Shown here: one piece after another, positions 15,354-22,368 of the stretch
Numbering within the stretch: the first letter of the stretch is position 1
Layout of the letters: each line of letters opens with the position of its first letter
Origin: Parabacteroides faecis
Lineage (GTDB): Bacteria; Bacteroidota; Bacteroidia; Bacteroidales; Tannerellaceae
Assembly: GCF_014647375.1 (NCBI RefSeq)
Contig: NZ_BMPB01000020.1
Coordinates: 1 to 64,000, forward strand
DNA length: 64,000 nt
Direction: 5' to 3'
The notes under the pieces: model-generated
What the model saw: only the letters and a program-made list of their open reading frames with translations
What the model was told of the DNA's origin: nothing
The model's database searches: none
Program-made: the position numbers and the translations under genes

Positions 15354-15461
15354 ATGCAACCCAACGAAATCATAAAGAAACATATCGCCCCCTGCGGACT
15401 TCACTGCGGGGGCTGCTTTGCCTTCACATATTCGCCAGTCCCGTTTGGGAAATCAGATTAA
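15354..15461 (+). pseudogene. Truncated DUF3795 gene (35 codons)
   Basis: An ATG six bases after the DUF3788 stop opens a frame reading MQPNEIIKKHIAPCGLHCGGC followed by FAFTYSPVPFGKSD and stop. The CGLHCGGC motif is the start of DUF3795 proteins, whose intact length is over 100 residues. The sequence loses similarity after FAF, so an internal or 3' deletion is likely. It overlaps the region feeding the aspartate dehydrogenase promoter. Confidence 0.72.
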
Positions 15462-15468
15462 AATCAAG

Positions 15469-15476
15469 TACCTTTG
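15469..15476 (+). promoter_or_regulatory. -7 box of aspartate dehydrogenase, 5 bases from its ATG
   Basis: TACCTTTG at 15469-15476 is followed by CCTGC and ATG (15482). Because the Bacteroidetes -7 box lies about 5-7 bases before the transcription start, this mRNA should begin at or next to the start codon (leaderless). Confidence 0.5.
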
Positions 15477-15481
15477 CCTGC

Positions 15482-16270
15482 ATGGAAAAGTTAGTAATTG
15501 TTGGATGCGGACGGCTCGGAGGTATCGTGGCCGACGCTGTAATCAAAGGCATTTTGCCCGAATATGAGTTAGTGGGGGTCTATTCCCGCACAGTCTCCAA
15601 AGCAGAAAACCTGGCTGCCCGGATGCAACAACACGGGAAACCTTGCCGGGTATGTGCGACCATCGAAGAATTGCTTGCCCTGAAGCCGGACTATCTGGTG
15701 GAAGCCGCCTCGCCTGCCGCCATGAAAGAGCTGGCGTTGCCTGCACTGAAAAACGGCACTTCCATTGTCACCCTTTCGATCGGGGCGCTGGCCGACGACC
15801 TCTTTTATCGCGAGGTAGCGGAGACAGCCAAGGCAAACGGCACCCGTGTCTACCTGGCCTCCGGGGCTACCGGCGGCTTCGATGTATTGCGGACTGCCGC
15901 CCTGATGGGAAACGCCACCGCCCGTTTTTTCAACGAGAAAGGCCCTAACGCCCTGAAAGGAACCGCCGTCTACGATGAATCGCTGCAAACGGAACAGCGC
16001 GTCGTCTTCTCCGGAAATGCGGTGGAAGCCATCCAACTCTTCCCGACGAAAGTCAATGTTACGGTAGCGGCCTCGCGGGCTTCGGTAGGACCAGCGAACA
16101 TGGAGGTGACAATGCAGTCCACCCCCGGATTTACGGGCGATACCCAGCGGGTAGAGATCAGGAACGATCAGGTGCATGCCGTCATCGACGTCTACAGCAC
16201 AACGGCAGAGATAGCAGGATGGTCAGTAGTGAACACCCTGCTCAATATCACCTCACCCATCGTATTCTGA
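15482..16270 (+). CDS. L-aspartate dehydrogenase (NadX-like)
   Basis: The 262-residue protein starts MEKLVIVGCGRLGGIVADAV. It has a Rossmann fold with GCGRLGG, the EAASPAAMKELALPAL segment and the C-terminal aspartate dehydrogenase domain (SGATGGFDVLRTAALMG; KVNVTVAASRASVG). The enzyme oxidises L-aspartate with NAD(P)+ to iminoaspartate, which can feed NAD synthesis. No nadA or nadC lies nearby. Its 3' end overlaps the convergent 2-hydroxyacid dehydrogenase gene by 18 bases. The start is fixed by the promoter at 15469. Confidence 0.85.
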   Translation: MEKLVIVGCGRLGGIVADAVIKGILPEYELVGVYSRTVSKAENLAARMQQHGKPCRVCATIEELLALKPDYLVEAASPAAMKELALPALKNGTSIVTLSIGALADDLFYREVAETAKANGTRVYLASGATGGFDVLRTAALMGNATARFFNEKGPNALKGTAVYDESLQTEQRVVFSGNAVEAIQLFPTKVNVTVAASRASVGPANMEVTMQSTPGFTGDTQRVEIRNDQVHAVIDVYSTTAEIAGWSVVNTLLNITSPIVF

Positions 16271-17137
16271 GAGGTTAGCCAGTACTTTTTCGCTCAGGCG
16301 GTCGAACGCCTGGCGTGTACGGCCGGTCGACACCTGCATGCAACGTACGTGCGGATGGCTCAACAACTGGGCACCGCCCAAAGCACCTGCAGTATCGCAG
16401 AAACAAAGGTTGTCGCCTTCCAGCCACTTCACAAACGGAGTCTCGTCCCAGGCGGGAGACAACCCCGTATTGAACAATATCTTTTTATTACCGAGCTGCT
16501 TAAATTCCGCTTCATGCAGCAAGACCGTGTTCTTATTCAGGCAGCAGCAAACCACTTCACTTTGTGCCAGCAGCTCACCCAGTGGCAGGAAACGGTAACC
16601 TTTCCTACATGCCTCTTCCTTCTCGCTCCGGGCGAAATAGGCGACATCGGCACCGAAGAACTTCAAGGCATCGGCAATCATCCCACCGGACTTACCCAGC
16701 CCGACGATCCCCACTTTCAATCCGGTGATCTCGCGAGGCATTTCATCCCATGCCTCCTGTCCGAAGCCGTGCAGGCAACGAACCAGCTCGCTGATAACAT
16801 ACTCCACCACCCCTTCGTCGCCATAATCGCGGATACCGGTCACAACAATCCCCCGTTCGTTAGCATAGCGGATATCGACATTGGCGCTCTCCGGCGAGTA
16901 AAGGGAACAGCACATCCCGATATAGCGGACATTCGGGCATTTCTCCAGTGCCGCCCGTTCGATCCGGGAGGTGTAACTCAAAAGGACAGCGTCCGCATCC
17001 CCGATACGGGCAGCCACCTCTTCATCCCCCGCGGGTATGTCATCGTACATAACTACTTCTTTCGCAAAATCTTGCAATTTCTTTTCTGCTGACGGAATCA
17101 GGCTTACAGGCTCTATCGCCACAAGTTTATTGAACAT
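16253..17137 (-). CDS. D-isomer-specific 2-hydroxyacid dehydrogenase family protein
   Basis: The 294-residue protein has an N-terminal catalytic lobe (AEKKLQDFAKEV; DADAVLLSYTSRI) and a NAD-binding lobe with VGIVGLGKSGGMIADALKFFG. The usual catalytic Arg-Glu-His set is not all evident: the C-terminal region reads LFNTGLSPAWDETPFVKWLEG and then DTAGALG, without the typical GGAALDV end. It is therefore a divergent member, possibly with an altered substrate. It overlaps the aspartate dehydrogenase gene tail to tail by 18 bases. A -7 box TAATTTTG lies at 17165-17172. Confidence 0.8.
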   Translation of the reverse strand: MFNKLVAIEPVSLIPSAEKKLQDFAKEVVMYDDIPAGDEEVAARIGDADAVLLSYTSRIERAALEKCPNVRYIGMCCSLYSPESANVDIRYANERGIVVTGIRDYGDEGVVEYVISELVRCLHGFGQEAWDEMPREITGLKVGIVGLGKSGGMIADALKFFGADVAYFARSEKEEACRKGYRFLPLGELLAQSEVVCCCLNKNTVLLHEAEFKQLGNKKILFNTGLSPAWDETPFVKWLEGDNLCFCDTAGALGGAQLLSHPHVRCMQVSTGRTRQAFDRLSEKVLANLSEYDG

Positions 17138-17164
17138 GAATATTTCTGCTTATTTGTTTCCTCA

Positions 17165-17172
17165 CAAAATTA
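17165..17172 (-). promoter_or_regulatory. -7 box of the 2-hydroxyacid dehydrogenase gene
   Basis: TAATTTTG on the minus strand lies 27 bases before the ATG; a TTTG is found about 18 bases further upstream. Confidence 0.5.
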
Positions 17173-17235
17173 ATCCTTTTCGGTAAGAAACAAAAGACTA
17201 TTTCCATCCATTCTTCCTTTCTCTCCCCTATTTGC

Positions 17236-17301
17236 GCATCTGTTATGCTACCGGGAAGCATCTGTTATGCCTCCGAATAGCATCTCTTTCCCGGAAATTC
17301 C
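17236..17301. repeat. Short 22-bp periodic repeat, three copies
   Basis: GCATCTGTTATGC occurs at 17236-17248 and again at 17258-17270, and a third partial copy (GCATCT) starts at 17280, giving an exact 22-bp period. Each full copy is an imperfect GCAT...ATGC palindrome. The period and the GCAT start match the larger 22-bp arrays at 10661, 24091, 38246 and 49885, so this may be a degenerate member. Confidence 0.5.
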
Positions 17302-17320
17302 ATATCTCGAAAACTTATCT

Positions 17321-17328
17321 TATCTTTG
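17321..17328 (+). promoter_or_regulatory. -7 box of the VOC gene, 5 bases from its ATG
   Basis: TATCTTTG at 17321-17328 is followed by GAAAC and ATG (17334). Transcription should start at or next to the start codon, suggesting a leaderless mRNA. Confidence 0.5.
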
Positions 17329-17333
17329 GAAAC

Positions 17334-17723
17334 ATGGAAACAAAGCAAGCAACAATCAACCGGATCAACATCGTGATCGACTGTAAGGACGCGGGCCTCA
17401 TGGCCTCCTTTTACAGCCGCCTCCTCAACTGGCAGTGGACACACCCGCAGGCAAACGTCTGGTCGGCCATCACCTCTCCCACCGGCATGGTCATCGCCTT
17501 CCAGGAGATAGAAGAATACGAACCGCCCGTCTGGCCCTGGCAAGAAGGGAGACAGGGACAAATGCTCCACCTCGACTTCTACGTCGACGATCTGGAGGAA
17601 GCCGTCCGCCACGCCCTCAGCCTGGGAGCCAGCTTGGCAGGCGAGCAATACTTCAAAACTTCCCGTACACTGCTCGACCCCTCCGGCCATCCTTTCTGCC
17701 TGGATACGGACGAACCGGAATAA
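17334..17723 (+). CDS. VOC-family (glyoxalase/bleomycin-resistance fold) protein
   Basis: The 129-residue protein has two beta-alpha-beta-beta-beta modules: INRINIVIDCKDAGLMASFYS starts the first, and HLDFYVDDLEEAVRHALSLGA the second, ending LLDPSGHPFCL. The motif HLDFYVDD and the terminal DPSGHPF are typical of uncharacterised VOC proteins of the glyoxalase-like superfamily. The reaction is unknown. It is followed after 19 bases by the GrpB gene. Confidence 0.88.
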   Translation: METKQATINRINIVIDCKDAGLMASFYSRLLNWQWTHPQANVWSAITSPTGMVIAFQEIEEYEPPVWPWQEGRQGQMLHLDFYVDDLEEAVRHALSLGASLAGEQYFKTSRTLLDPSGHPFCLDTDEPE

Positions 17724-17742
17724 CCTTTCCAACCCTACCGCC

Positions 17743-18309
17743 ATGAAAAATAAGAATTTGAACGAAATGAGTAACGAAGAACTCTGGCAACTGTTCCCGA
17801 TCATCCTCTCGGCACACGACCGGGACTGGCCCAATCGTTACGAAACAGAAAAAGACCGCCTCGTGAAAGCCATAGGAGCGGAAAACATCGTCCGCATCAG
17901 CCATATCGGAAGCACATCCGTACCGGGACTGACAGCCAAACCGACGATCGACATATTGCTGGAAATACAACTGGAAACCGACCTCATCCGCCTCATCCCG
18001 ACCATCGAAGCGGAGGGTTACATCTATTCCCCCCAACCCGGGAATCCGCCTCCTCATATGATGTTTATGAAAGGCTATACCCCCGAAGGCTTTAAAGGTC
18101 AGGCCTTCCACCTCCACATAAGATACTCCGGCGACTGGGACGAACTCTATTTCCGCGACTACCTTCTCTCCCATCCCGACACGGCGCAAGCCTACGGAGA
18201 ATTGAAAGTCAAACTACAAAAAGAGTACGAACATGACCGCGACGGCTACACCGATGCAAAAACCGGTTTCATCCGCGAAATAACGAACCGGGCAAAAGAA
18301 CAAGTCTGA
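17743..18309 (+). CDS. GrpB/UPF0157-family protein (nucleotidyltransferase fold)
   Basis: The 188-residue protein has the GrpB signature HIGSTSVPGLTAKPTIDILLE, in which GST-V-G-x-x-KP-x-D is the nucleotidyltransferase-like active-site region, and HLHIRYSG followed by YFRDYLLSHPD downstream. Members are related to nucleotidyltransferases; some are fused to CoaE, but the activity of stand-alone proteins is unknown. It is 19 bases downstream of the VOC gene and probably co-transcribed. Confidence 0.92.
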   Translation: MKNKNLNEMSNEELWQLFPIILSAHDRDWPNRYETEKDRLVKAIGAENIVRISHIGSTSVPGLTAKPTIDILLEIQLETDLIRLIPTIEAEGYIYSPQPGNPPPHMMFMKGYTPEGFKGQAFHLHIRYSGDWDELYFRDYLLSHPDTAQAYGELKVKLQKEYEHDRDGYTDAKTGFIREITNRAKEQV

Positions 18310-18350
18310 ATTTGGCCGGATTGGACAACTCCCGGTCAGTATAGATTGCC

Positions 18351-18358
18351 TACTTTTG
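18351..18358 (+). promoter_or_regulatory. -7 box of the AraC-yoaP unit
   Basis: TACTTTTG matches TAnnTTTG and lies 19 bases before the AraC start codon at 18378. The -33 region has no TTTG, which is compatible with activation. Confidence 0.45.
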
Positions 18359-18377
18359 TCGCTAAAGAATCAGAAGC

Positions 18378-19223
18378 ATGCGAAGCAGTACCGAAAATAT
18401 CTATCAGGAAAAGGTGAACCAGGTAATCGATTACATCAGCGCTAACCTGCACCAGCCGTTACAACTGGACGTTATAGCCGGAAGGATCTGTGTATCCCGG
18501 CGGCAGTTGCTCCGCATCATGCTCTCCGCCCTCGACGAATCCCTCTATGCCTACATGGCCAGGCAGCGGATGGAACGGGCCATCATGTATATGCAGACGG
18601 AGGAGATGACGCTTGCCGAACTGGCCGCGCGGGTAGGCTACGACAATCCGCAATCGTTCTCGAAAGCCTTCAGGAAGCTGTTCGGAATCTCGCCGAAAGC
18701 CTATATCAACGGGTTGAACGCCCGCTTGCAGGAATATGTGAAAAGCAGCGGTGGCAAATACGAAACCGTCCCTTCGGAAATCTGCGAGGAGGAAGACCTA
18801 AATCTGATTTATATCCGCATCGTGGGACAATACGGGGAGGAAAAGCCTTACGAAACGGCCTGGAACAAGCTGATAAAGTTCCTGGAAGAAAAGCAGGCAC
18901 TATCCGCCGCCACCCGCTTCATCGGCCTGAGCTTCGACGATCCGAATGTCACCACAGCCGGACAATGCCGCTTCTACGCCTGTGCAACGGTGGATAAGCC
19001 GGTCGAAGCGGCAGGCGTCTTCGGCACACTCCGGCTGCGGAAAGGGAAATATGCCGTTTATACGTTGAAAGGCAGTTATTCCAGCCTGCAGGAGTTTTAC
19101 AACAACATCAGCGTCAGCTTCAACCACACCATCCGCCACGGGATGCCTTTCGAGGAATACATCCATTACACCGGGACGGACAGCGAAACGGCTCTAACCA
19201 AGATTTACATACCCATAAAATAA
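18378..19223 (+). CDS. AraC-family regulator with GyrI-like effector domain
   Basis: The 281-residue protein has an N-terminal AraC double HTH (residues about 10-110: ISVSRRQLL-like ICVSRRQLLRIMLSAL and VGYDNPQSFSKAFRKLFGISP) and a C-terminal GyrI-like/AraC effector-binding domain (about 125-280, ending EEYIHYTGTDSETALTKIYIP). This order is like Rob/SoxS-type and YdeE-type sensors of small hydrophobic molecules. The YoaP/GNAT gene starts 7 bases downstream and is a likely target and operon partner. Confidence 0.92.
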   Translation: MRSSTENIYQEKVNQVIDYISANLHQPLQLDVIAGRICVSRRQLLRIMLSALDESLYAYMARQRMERAIMYMQTEEMTLAELAARVGYDNPQSFSKAFRKLFGISPKAYINGLNARLQEYVKSSGGKYETVPSEICEEEDLNLIYIRIVGQYGEEKPYETAWNKLIKFLEEKQALSAATRFIGLSFDDPNVTTAGQCRFYACATVDKPVEAAGVFGTLRLRKGKYAVYTLKGSYSSLQEFYNNISVSFNHTIRHGMPFEEYIHYTGTDSETALTKIYIPIK

Positions 19224-19230
19224 GATCATC

Positions 19231-19998
19231 ATGGAAACGAAATACATCACCCTGACGAAGGAAAACATCGCAACCGAACATATCTGCTGCGCCTTCTCCG
19301 ACAAGAAATGCAAGGAAAGTTACGAGCTGAAAAAGGAATGGCTCAGGAAAGAGTTCGATAACGGATACGTATTCCGCCGTCTCGACGAACGCGCCAAGGT
19401 ATTTATCGAATATGTTCCCGCCGAAAAGGCATGGGTTCCCGTCGATGCCCCCGGTTATCTGATGATAAACTGCTTCTGGGTTTCAGGGCAGTACAAAGGA
19501 TGCGGGCACGGAAAGGCCCTGTTGCAATCCGCCATCGACGATGCCAGGGCACAGGGAAAGGCGGGGCTGGTCACCGTAGCGGGCACCTCCAAGTTCCATT
19601 TTATGAGCGACACCAAATGGCTTTTGCGCCAGGGTTTCCAAACGGTGGAGAAGCTGCCTGACGGTTTCAGCCTGCTGGCTTTGAAAATCGACTCCGAAGC
19701 CCCTGACCCGTCGTTCAGGGCAAGCGTGCGAAGCGGGGAATGCGAGGAGAAGAACGGCGCGGTCGTCTATTACACCAACCGTTGCCCGTTCACGGAATTT
19801 CATGTACGCGGTACGCTGGCAGAGATGGCCGAAAGGAAAGGTATACCGCTGAAAATCATTAAATTGGAGACGATGGAACAGGCACAGGACGCTCCTACCC
19901 CGGCTACCCTGTTCACTCTTTTCTACAACGGGAAGTTCGTTACGACCGACGTCAGCGTATGTATGGAGAAGCGGTTCGAGAAGATTGTCGGAATTTGA
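19231..19998 (+). CDS. GNAT acetyltransferase with C-terminal YoaP-like domain
   Basis: The 255-residue protein has a GNAT fold in residues about 1-155, with the acetyl-CoA loop in QYKGCGHGKALLQSAIDDAR, and a thioredoxin-like YoaP C-terminal domain (about 175-255) with YYTNRCPFTEFHVRGTL. The cysteine of NRCPF sits where thioredoxin-like proteins carry their redox cysteine. The acetyl acceptor is unknown. It is tightly linked to the upstream AraC/GyrI regulator. Confidence 0.85.
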   Translation: METKYITLTKENIATEHICCAFSDKKCKESYELKKEWLRKEFDNGYVFRRLDERAKVFIEYVPAEKAWVPVDAPGYLMINCFWVSGQYKGCGHGKALLQSAIDDARAQGKAGLVTVAGTSKFHFMSDTKWLLRQGFQTVEKLPDGFSLLALKIDSEAPDPSFRASVRSGECEEKNGAVVYYTNRCPFTEFHVRGTLAEMAERKGIPLKIIKLETMEQAQDAPTPATLFTLFYNGKFVTTDVSVCMEKRFEKIVGI

Positions 19999-20000
19999 TC

Positions 20001-20021
20001 GCCCGTCTGCCAGCAGACGGG
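20001..20021. terminator. Bidirectional terminator-like hairpin between convergent genes
   Basis: CCCGTCTG (20002-20009) pairs perfectly with CAGACGGG (20014-20021) around a four-base loop. It fills the gap between the stop of the YoaP gene and the stop of the convergent ogt gene. No T-run is present, so it is a barrier of uncertain efficiency. Confidence 0.45.
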
Positions 20022-20543
20022 TTACCCAAACAGGCCGGCAGGCGACTCCAATTCGAGCAGCAGCTTCTTCGCCGGAAGACCTCCGGCATAACCTGTCAGT
20101 TGGCGGTTGCTGCCGATAATACGATGACAGGGTACAAAAATTGAGAGGGCATTCGCACCGTTAGCCGCCGCCACCGCACGCACTGCCTTGGGATTGCCCA
20201 GGCGTTGGGAAAGCCCGGCGTACGACTCGGTCGCTCCATAAGGGATCTTCAATAGTTCATTCCAGACCTTTTTCTGAAAATCGGTTCCGGCAAAAAGCAG
20301 GGGGATATCGAAAAAGGTACGTTTATGGTCGAAATATTCGTCGAGCTGGGTGATCGCTTCTTCGATCGTCGCGGATCCGCCCTCCTCATATCCGGCATGC
20401 AATTCTTTCTGAAGCCGGGCGTCGATCAACTTTCTACGCCCCTCATCCTGCCAGTCGCACAGGCATAGTTTATCACCGTATGAACCGATAATCAATTTTC
20501 CGCAAGGGGACTGATAGTATTGTATCCGGATCGTTTCTTCCAT
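20022..20543 (-). CDS. ogt: Methylated-DNA-protein-cysteine S-methyltransferase
   Basis: The 173-residue protein carries the alkyl-acceptor motif FVPCHRIIGS with Cys139, the preceding helix-turn-helix (PYGATESYAGLSQRLGNPKAVRAV) and NGANALSIF. It removes O6-alkyl groups from guanine by suicide transfer to Cys139. An N-terminal RNase H-like domain occupies residues 1-80. It is the Ogt type, without an Ada regulatory domain; the nearby AraC-type gene is convergent and not fused. Confidence 0.94.
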   Translation of the reverse strand: MEETIRIQYYQSPCGKLIIGSYGDKLCLCDWQDEGRRKLIDARLQKELHAGYEEGGSATIEEAITQLDEYFDHKRTFFDIPLLFAGTDFQKKVWNELLKIPYGATESYAGLSQRLGNPKAVRAVAAANGANALSIFVPCHRIIGSNRQLTGYAGGLPAKKLLLELESPAGLFG

Positions 20544-20664
20544 TTGGGTATCGTATTTATTTGTATGACAGCAAATCTACAAACTTTACAGGGAGGAAAC
20601 AACAGGATAACAGGTGTTTTCATACATTTTAAGTTATAGGGAAACTGTCCGTTGTTTCAACAAA

Positions 20665-20718
20665 AAAGATACATTGCCCGGATAGGATACATGAATTTTC
20701 CAGATAAAAGACATTTGT
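20665..20718. repeat. Degenerate 22-bp-type repeats upstream of tRNA-Ser
   Basis: Three successive segments end in ATACAT, ATACAT and GACAT (near 20674, 20692 and 20714), with spacings of about 18 and 22 bp, and contain AT-rich hairpin halves such as TTTTCCAGATAAAA. They resemble the outer, degenerate units of the array at 10661, which also end GGATACAT. The rest of 20544-20778 shows nothing else recognisable. Confidence 0.35.
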
Positions 20719-20778
20719 AATCTGCATAAAAAGAAAAATCCTCATAAACCTAAGTTTACAAGGACTTCTTATACTCTG

Positions 20779-20863
20779 CGGAGAGATAGGGATTCGAACC
20801 CCAGGAACCTCTCAGTTCAACGGTTTTCAAGACCGCCGCAATCGACCACTCTGCCATCTCTCC
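20779..20863 (-). tRNA. tRNA-Ser (anticodon UGA)
   Basis: The 85-base gene folds as a class II tRNA: acceptor stem GGAGAGA with TCTCTCC, anticodon loop in GTCTTGAAAAC giving TGA, a long variable arm (TGAACTGAGAGGTTC region) and the T arm GGTTCGAATCCC. The 3' CCA is not encoded. A -7 box lies upstream at 20900-20907. Confidence 0.95.
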
Positions 20864-20899
20864 AGTACGTTTTGCTATCGTTTTCTCTCGATTGCGGTG

Positions 20900-20907
20900 C
20901 AAAGGTA
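20900..20907 (-). promoter_or_regulatory. Promoter -7 box of tRNA-Ser
   Basis: TACCTTTG on the minus strand is followed by CACCGCAATCGAGA, nearly the same initial sequence as at the tRNA-Lys promoter (28426), so it is very probably the tRNA-Ser promoter. Confidence 0.6.
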
Positions 20908-21053
20908 GTGATTATTTTTATATCTCCTAATCTTTGGAGAGATTTTTTTCTTTTTACGCTAATATTTTTCTTTTAACCGCAAGGGATGGGAGTTGTATCC
21001 GTTTTATTGCTATTTTTGTATTCTATAATTATCAATGAAGTAATAAGTTTTAT

Positions 21054-21527
21054 ATGAGAAAGTTGAAAGATTTATTCCTGATTTCAGTCGTGTTGCTGCT
21101 CGTCAGTTGCTCCATGTCTGCCAAATCGGATAAAAACGAAACGGGAGGTGTCGCTGCTCAGGGCGAAGTGGTCGTTCTGAACAAGGCAGATTTCCTGACC
21201 AAAGTATATAATTACGAAAAAAATCAATCGGAATGGGTGTACGAAGGCACCAAACCTTGCATCGTGGATTTCTATGCCGACTGGTGCGGCCCCTGCAAGA
21301 AAGTATCGCCGATCCTGAAGGAACTGGCCGGAGAGTATAAGAACGACATCATCATCTATAAGATCAACGTCGATAACGAAAAGGAACTGGCCGCCGCTTT
21401 CGGCATACAGAGCATCCCTACCCTGCTGTTCATCCCGGCAAAAGGAAAACCGCAGATCGCACAGGGCGCGCTTTCAAAGGAACAGTTCGTTGAACAGATC
21501 AACGGATTCCTGCTGGGTAAAAAGTAA
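21054..21527 (+). CDS. Thioredoxin-family lipoprotein
   Basis: The 157-residue protein has a lipoprotein signal ending LLVSC (Cys19), so it is anchored in the envelope, and a thioredoxin fold with YADWCGPCKKVSP (Cys78 and Cys81) and the cis-proline in IQSIPTLLF. It should reduce or isomerise disulfides in the periplasm. The active site CGPC is that of reducing thioredoxins. It is transcribed alone and ends at a strong bidirectional terminator shared with rpsP. Confidence 0.92.
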   Translation: MRKLKDLFLISVVLLLVSCSMSAKSDKNETGGVAAQGEVVVLNKADFLTKVYNYEKNQSEWVYEGTKPCIVDFYADWCGPCKKVSPILKELAGEYKNDIIIYKINVDNEKELAAAFGIQSIPTLLFIPAKGKPQIAQGALSKEQFVEQINGFLLGKK

Positions 21528-21571
21528 TTTTCAGCCACGTGGTTATATCATTCCACGTGGTTTCAACCATA

Positions 21572-21608
21572 AAAAAAGAGGGCACCTCAACGAGATGTCC
21601 TCTTTTTT
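21572..21608. terminator. Bidirectional intrinsic terminator between thioredoxin gene and rpsP
   Basis: AAAAAAGAGGGCA and TGTCCTCTTTTTT form a 13-bp stem with one G-U and a loop of about 11 bases; the A-run on one side and T-run on the other make it work in both directions. It separates the convergent thioredoxin and rpsP genes. Confidence 0.85.
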
Positions 21609-21625
21609 ATTTGGCATTGAGCGAA

Positions 21626-22174
21626 TTATTCAGCGCTTTCTGCTGCGGGAGCTTCTTCTGCAGGAGCGTTGGCTGCTGCTTCTTCAGCTGCCTTTGCTGC
21701 AGCAGCTGCTGCTAATTCTGCTTTCTTTTTAGCTACTTCTTCAGCTTTTGCCTTGTTAGCTTCTTTTTCAGCGTCCATACGAGCTTTTTCAGCAGCCTTA
21801 GCTGCTTCGCTGTCTTTAGACTTTACTGCTTCAACAGAAGCCTGTTTGTTTTTCAACCAAGCCTGGAACTTTGATTCCGCTGCTGCTTCGTCGAATGCAC
21901 CTTTCTTTACACCTTCCAGTAAATGCTTTTTCATGCATACACCTTCGCGTGACAGAATGTTGCGAGTTGTGTCTGTAGGCTGTGCACCTACCTGTAACCA
22001 ATACAAAGCTCTTTCGAAGTTCAAATCTACTGTAGCAGGATTAGTGTTCGGATTATAAGAACCTATCCTTTCAATAAACTTTCCATCACGTGGAGCCCTG
22101 CTGTCTGCGACTACGATCTGATAAAAAGCGTAGCTTTTGCGACCGTGTCTCTGCAATCTAATTTTTGTTGCCAT
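21626..22174 (-). CDS. rpsP: 30S ribosomal protein S16 with long Ala/Lys/Glu-rich C-terminal extension
   Basis: Residues 1-80 are the conserved S16 core ([20 protein letters not shown], then [20 protein letters not shown]). S16 is usually 80-100 residues; here 182 residues include a region 85-120 that is conserved in Bacteroidetes and a tail of about 60 residues made of Ala, Lys and Glu, predicted to be helical. The protein is part of the 30S subunit. No rimM or trmD is adjacent, unlike in Proteobacteria. Its promoter is at 22214-22245. Confidence 0.97.
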   Translation of the reverse strand: MATKIRLQRHGRKSYAFYQIVVADSRAPRDGKFIERIGSYNPNTNPATVDLNFERALYWLQVGAQPTDTTRNILSREGVCMKKHLLEGVKKGAFDEAAAESKFQAWLKNKQASVEAVKSKDSEAAKAAEKARMDAEKEANKAKAEEVAKKKAELAAAAAAKAAEEAAANAPAEEAPAAESAE

Positions 22175-22213
22175 GTTTGAATAATTAATTTAAGCTGTTT
22201 GTATTAGCGGGTG

Positions 22214-22245
22214 CAAAGATAAGTTGTTTCGATTCATAAAACAAA
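22214..22245 (-). promoter_or_regulatory. Promoter of rpsP
   Basis: On the minus strand TTTG (22242-22245) is followed after 20 bases by TATCTTTG (22214-22221). The start region reads TTTGCACCCGC, as at the tRNA-Lys promoter. Confidence 0.8.
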
Positions 22246-22305
22246 TCTTCGGAGAGGAAATATCCGGGAAATCCGGACTTTTTATGCGACAAATTGGATC
22301 GCCGG

Positions 22306-22335
22306 TTGCTTTTACAGACATTTTTCCTACCTTTG
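22306..22335 (+). promoter_or_regulatory. Promoter of the ABC-F gene
   Basis: TTG (22306-22308) is followed by 19 bases and TACCTTTG (22328-22335). It decides the ATG at 22369 against an earlier in-frame start at 22294. Confidence 0.7.
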
Positions 22336-22368
22336 CGCCTTCTTTTTACACATATATATAATGTACGT

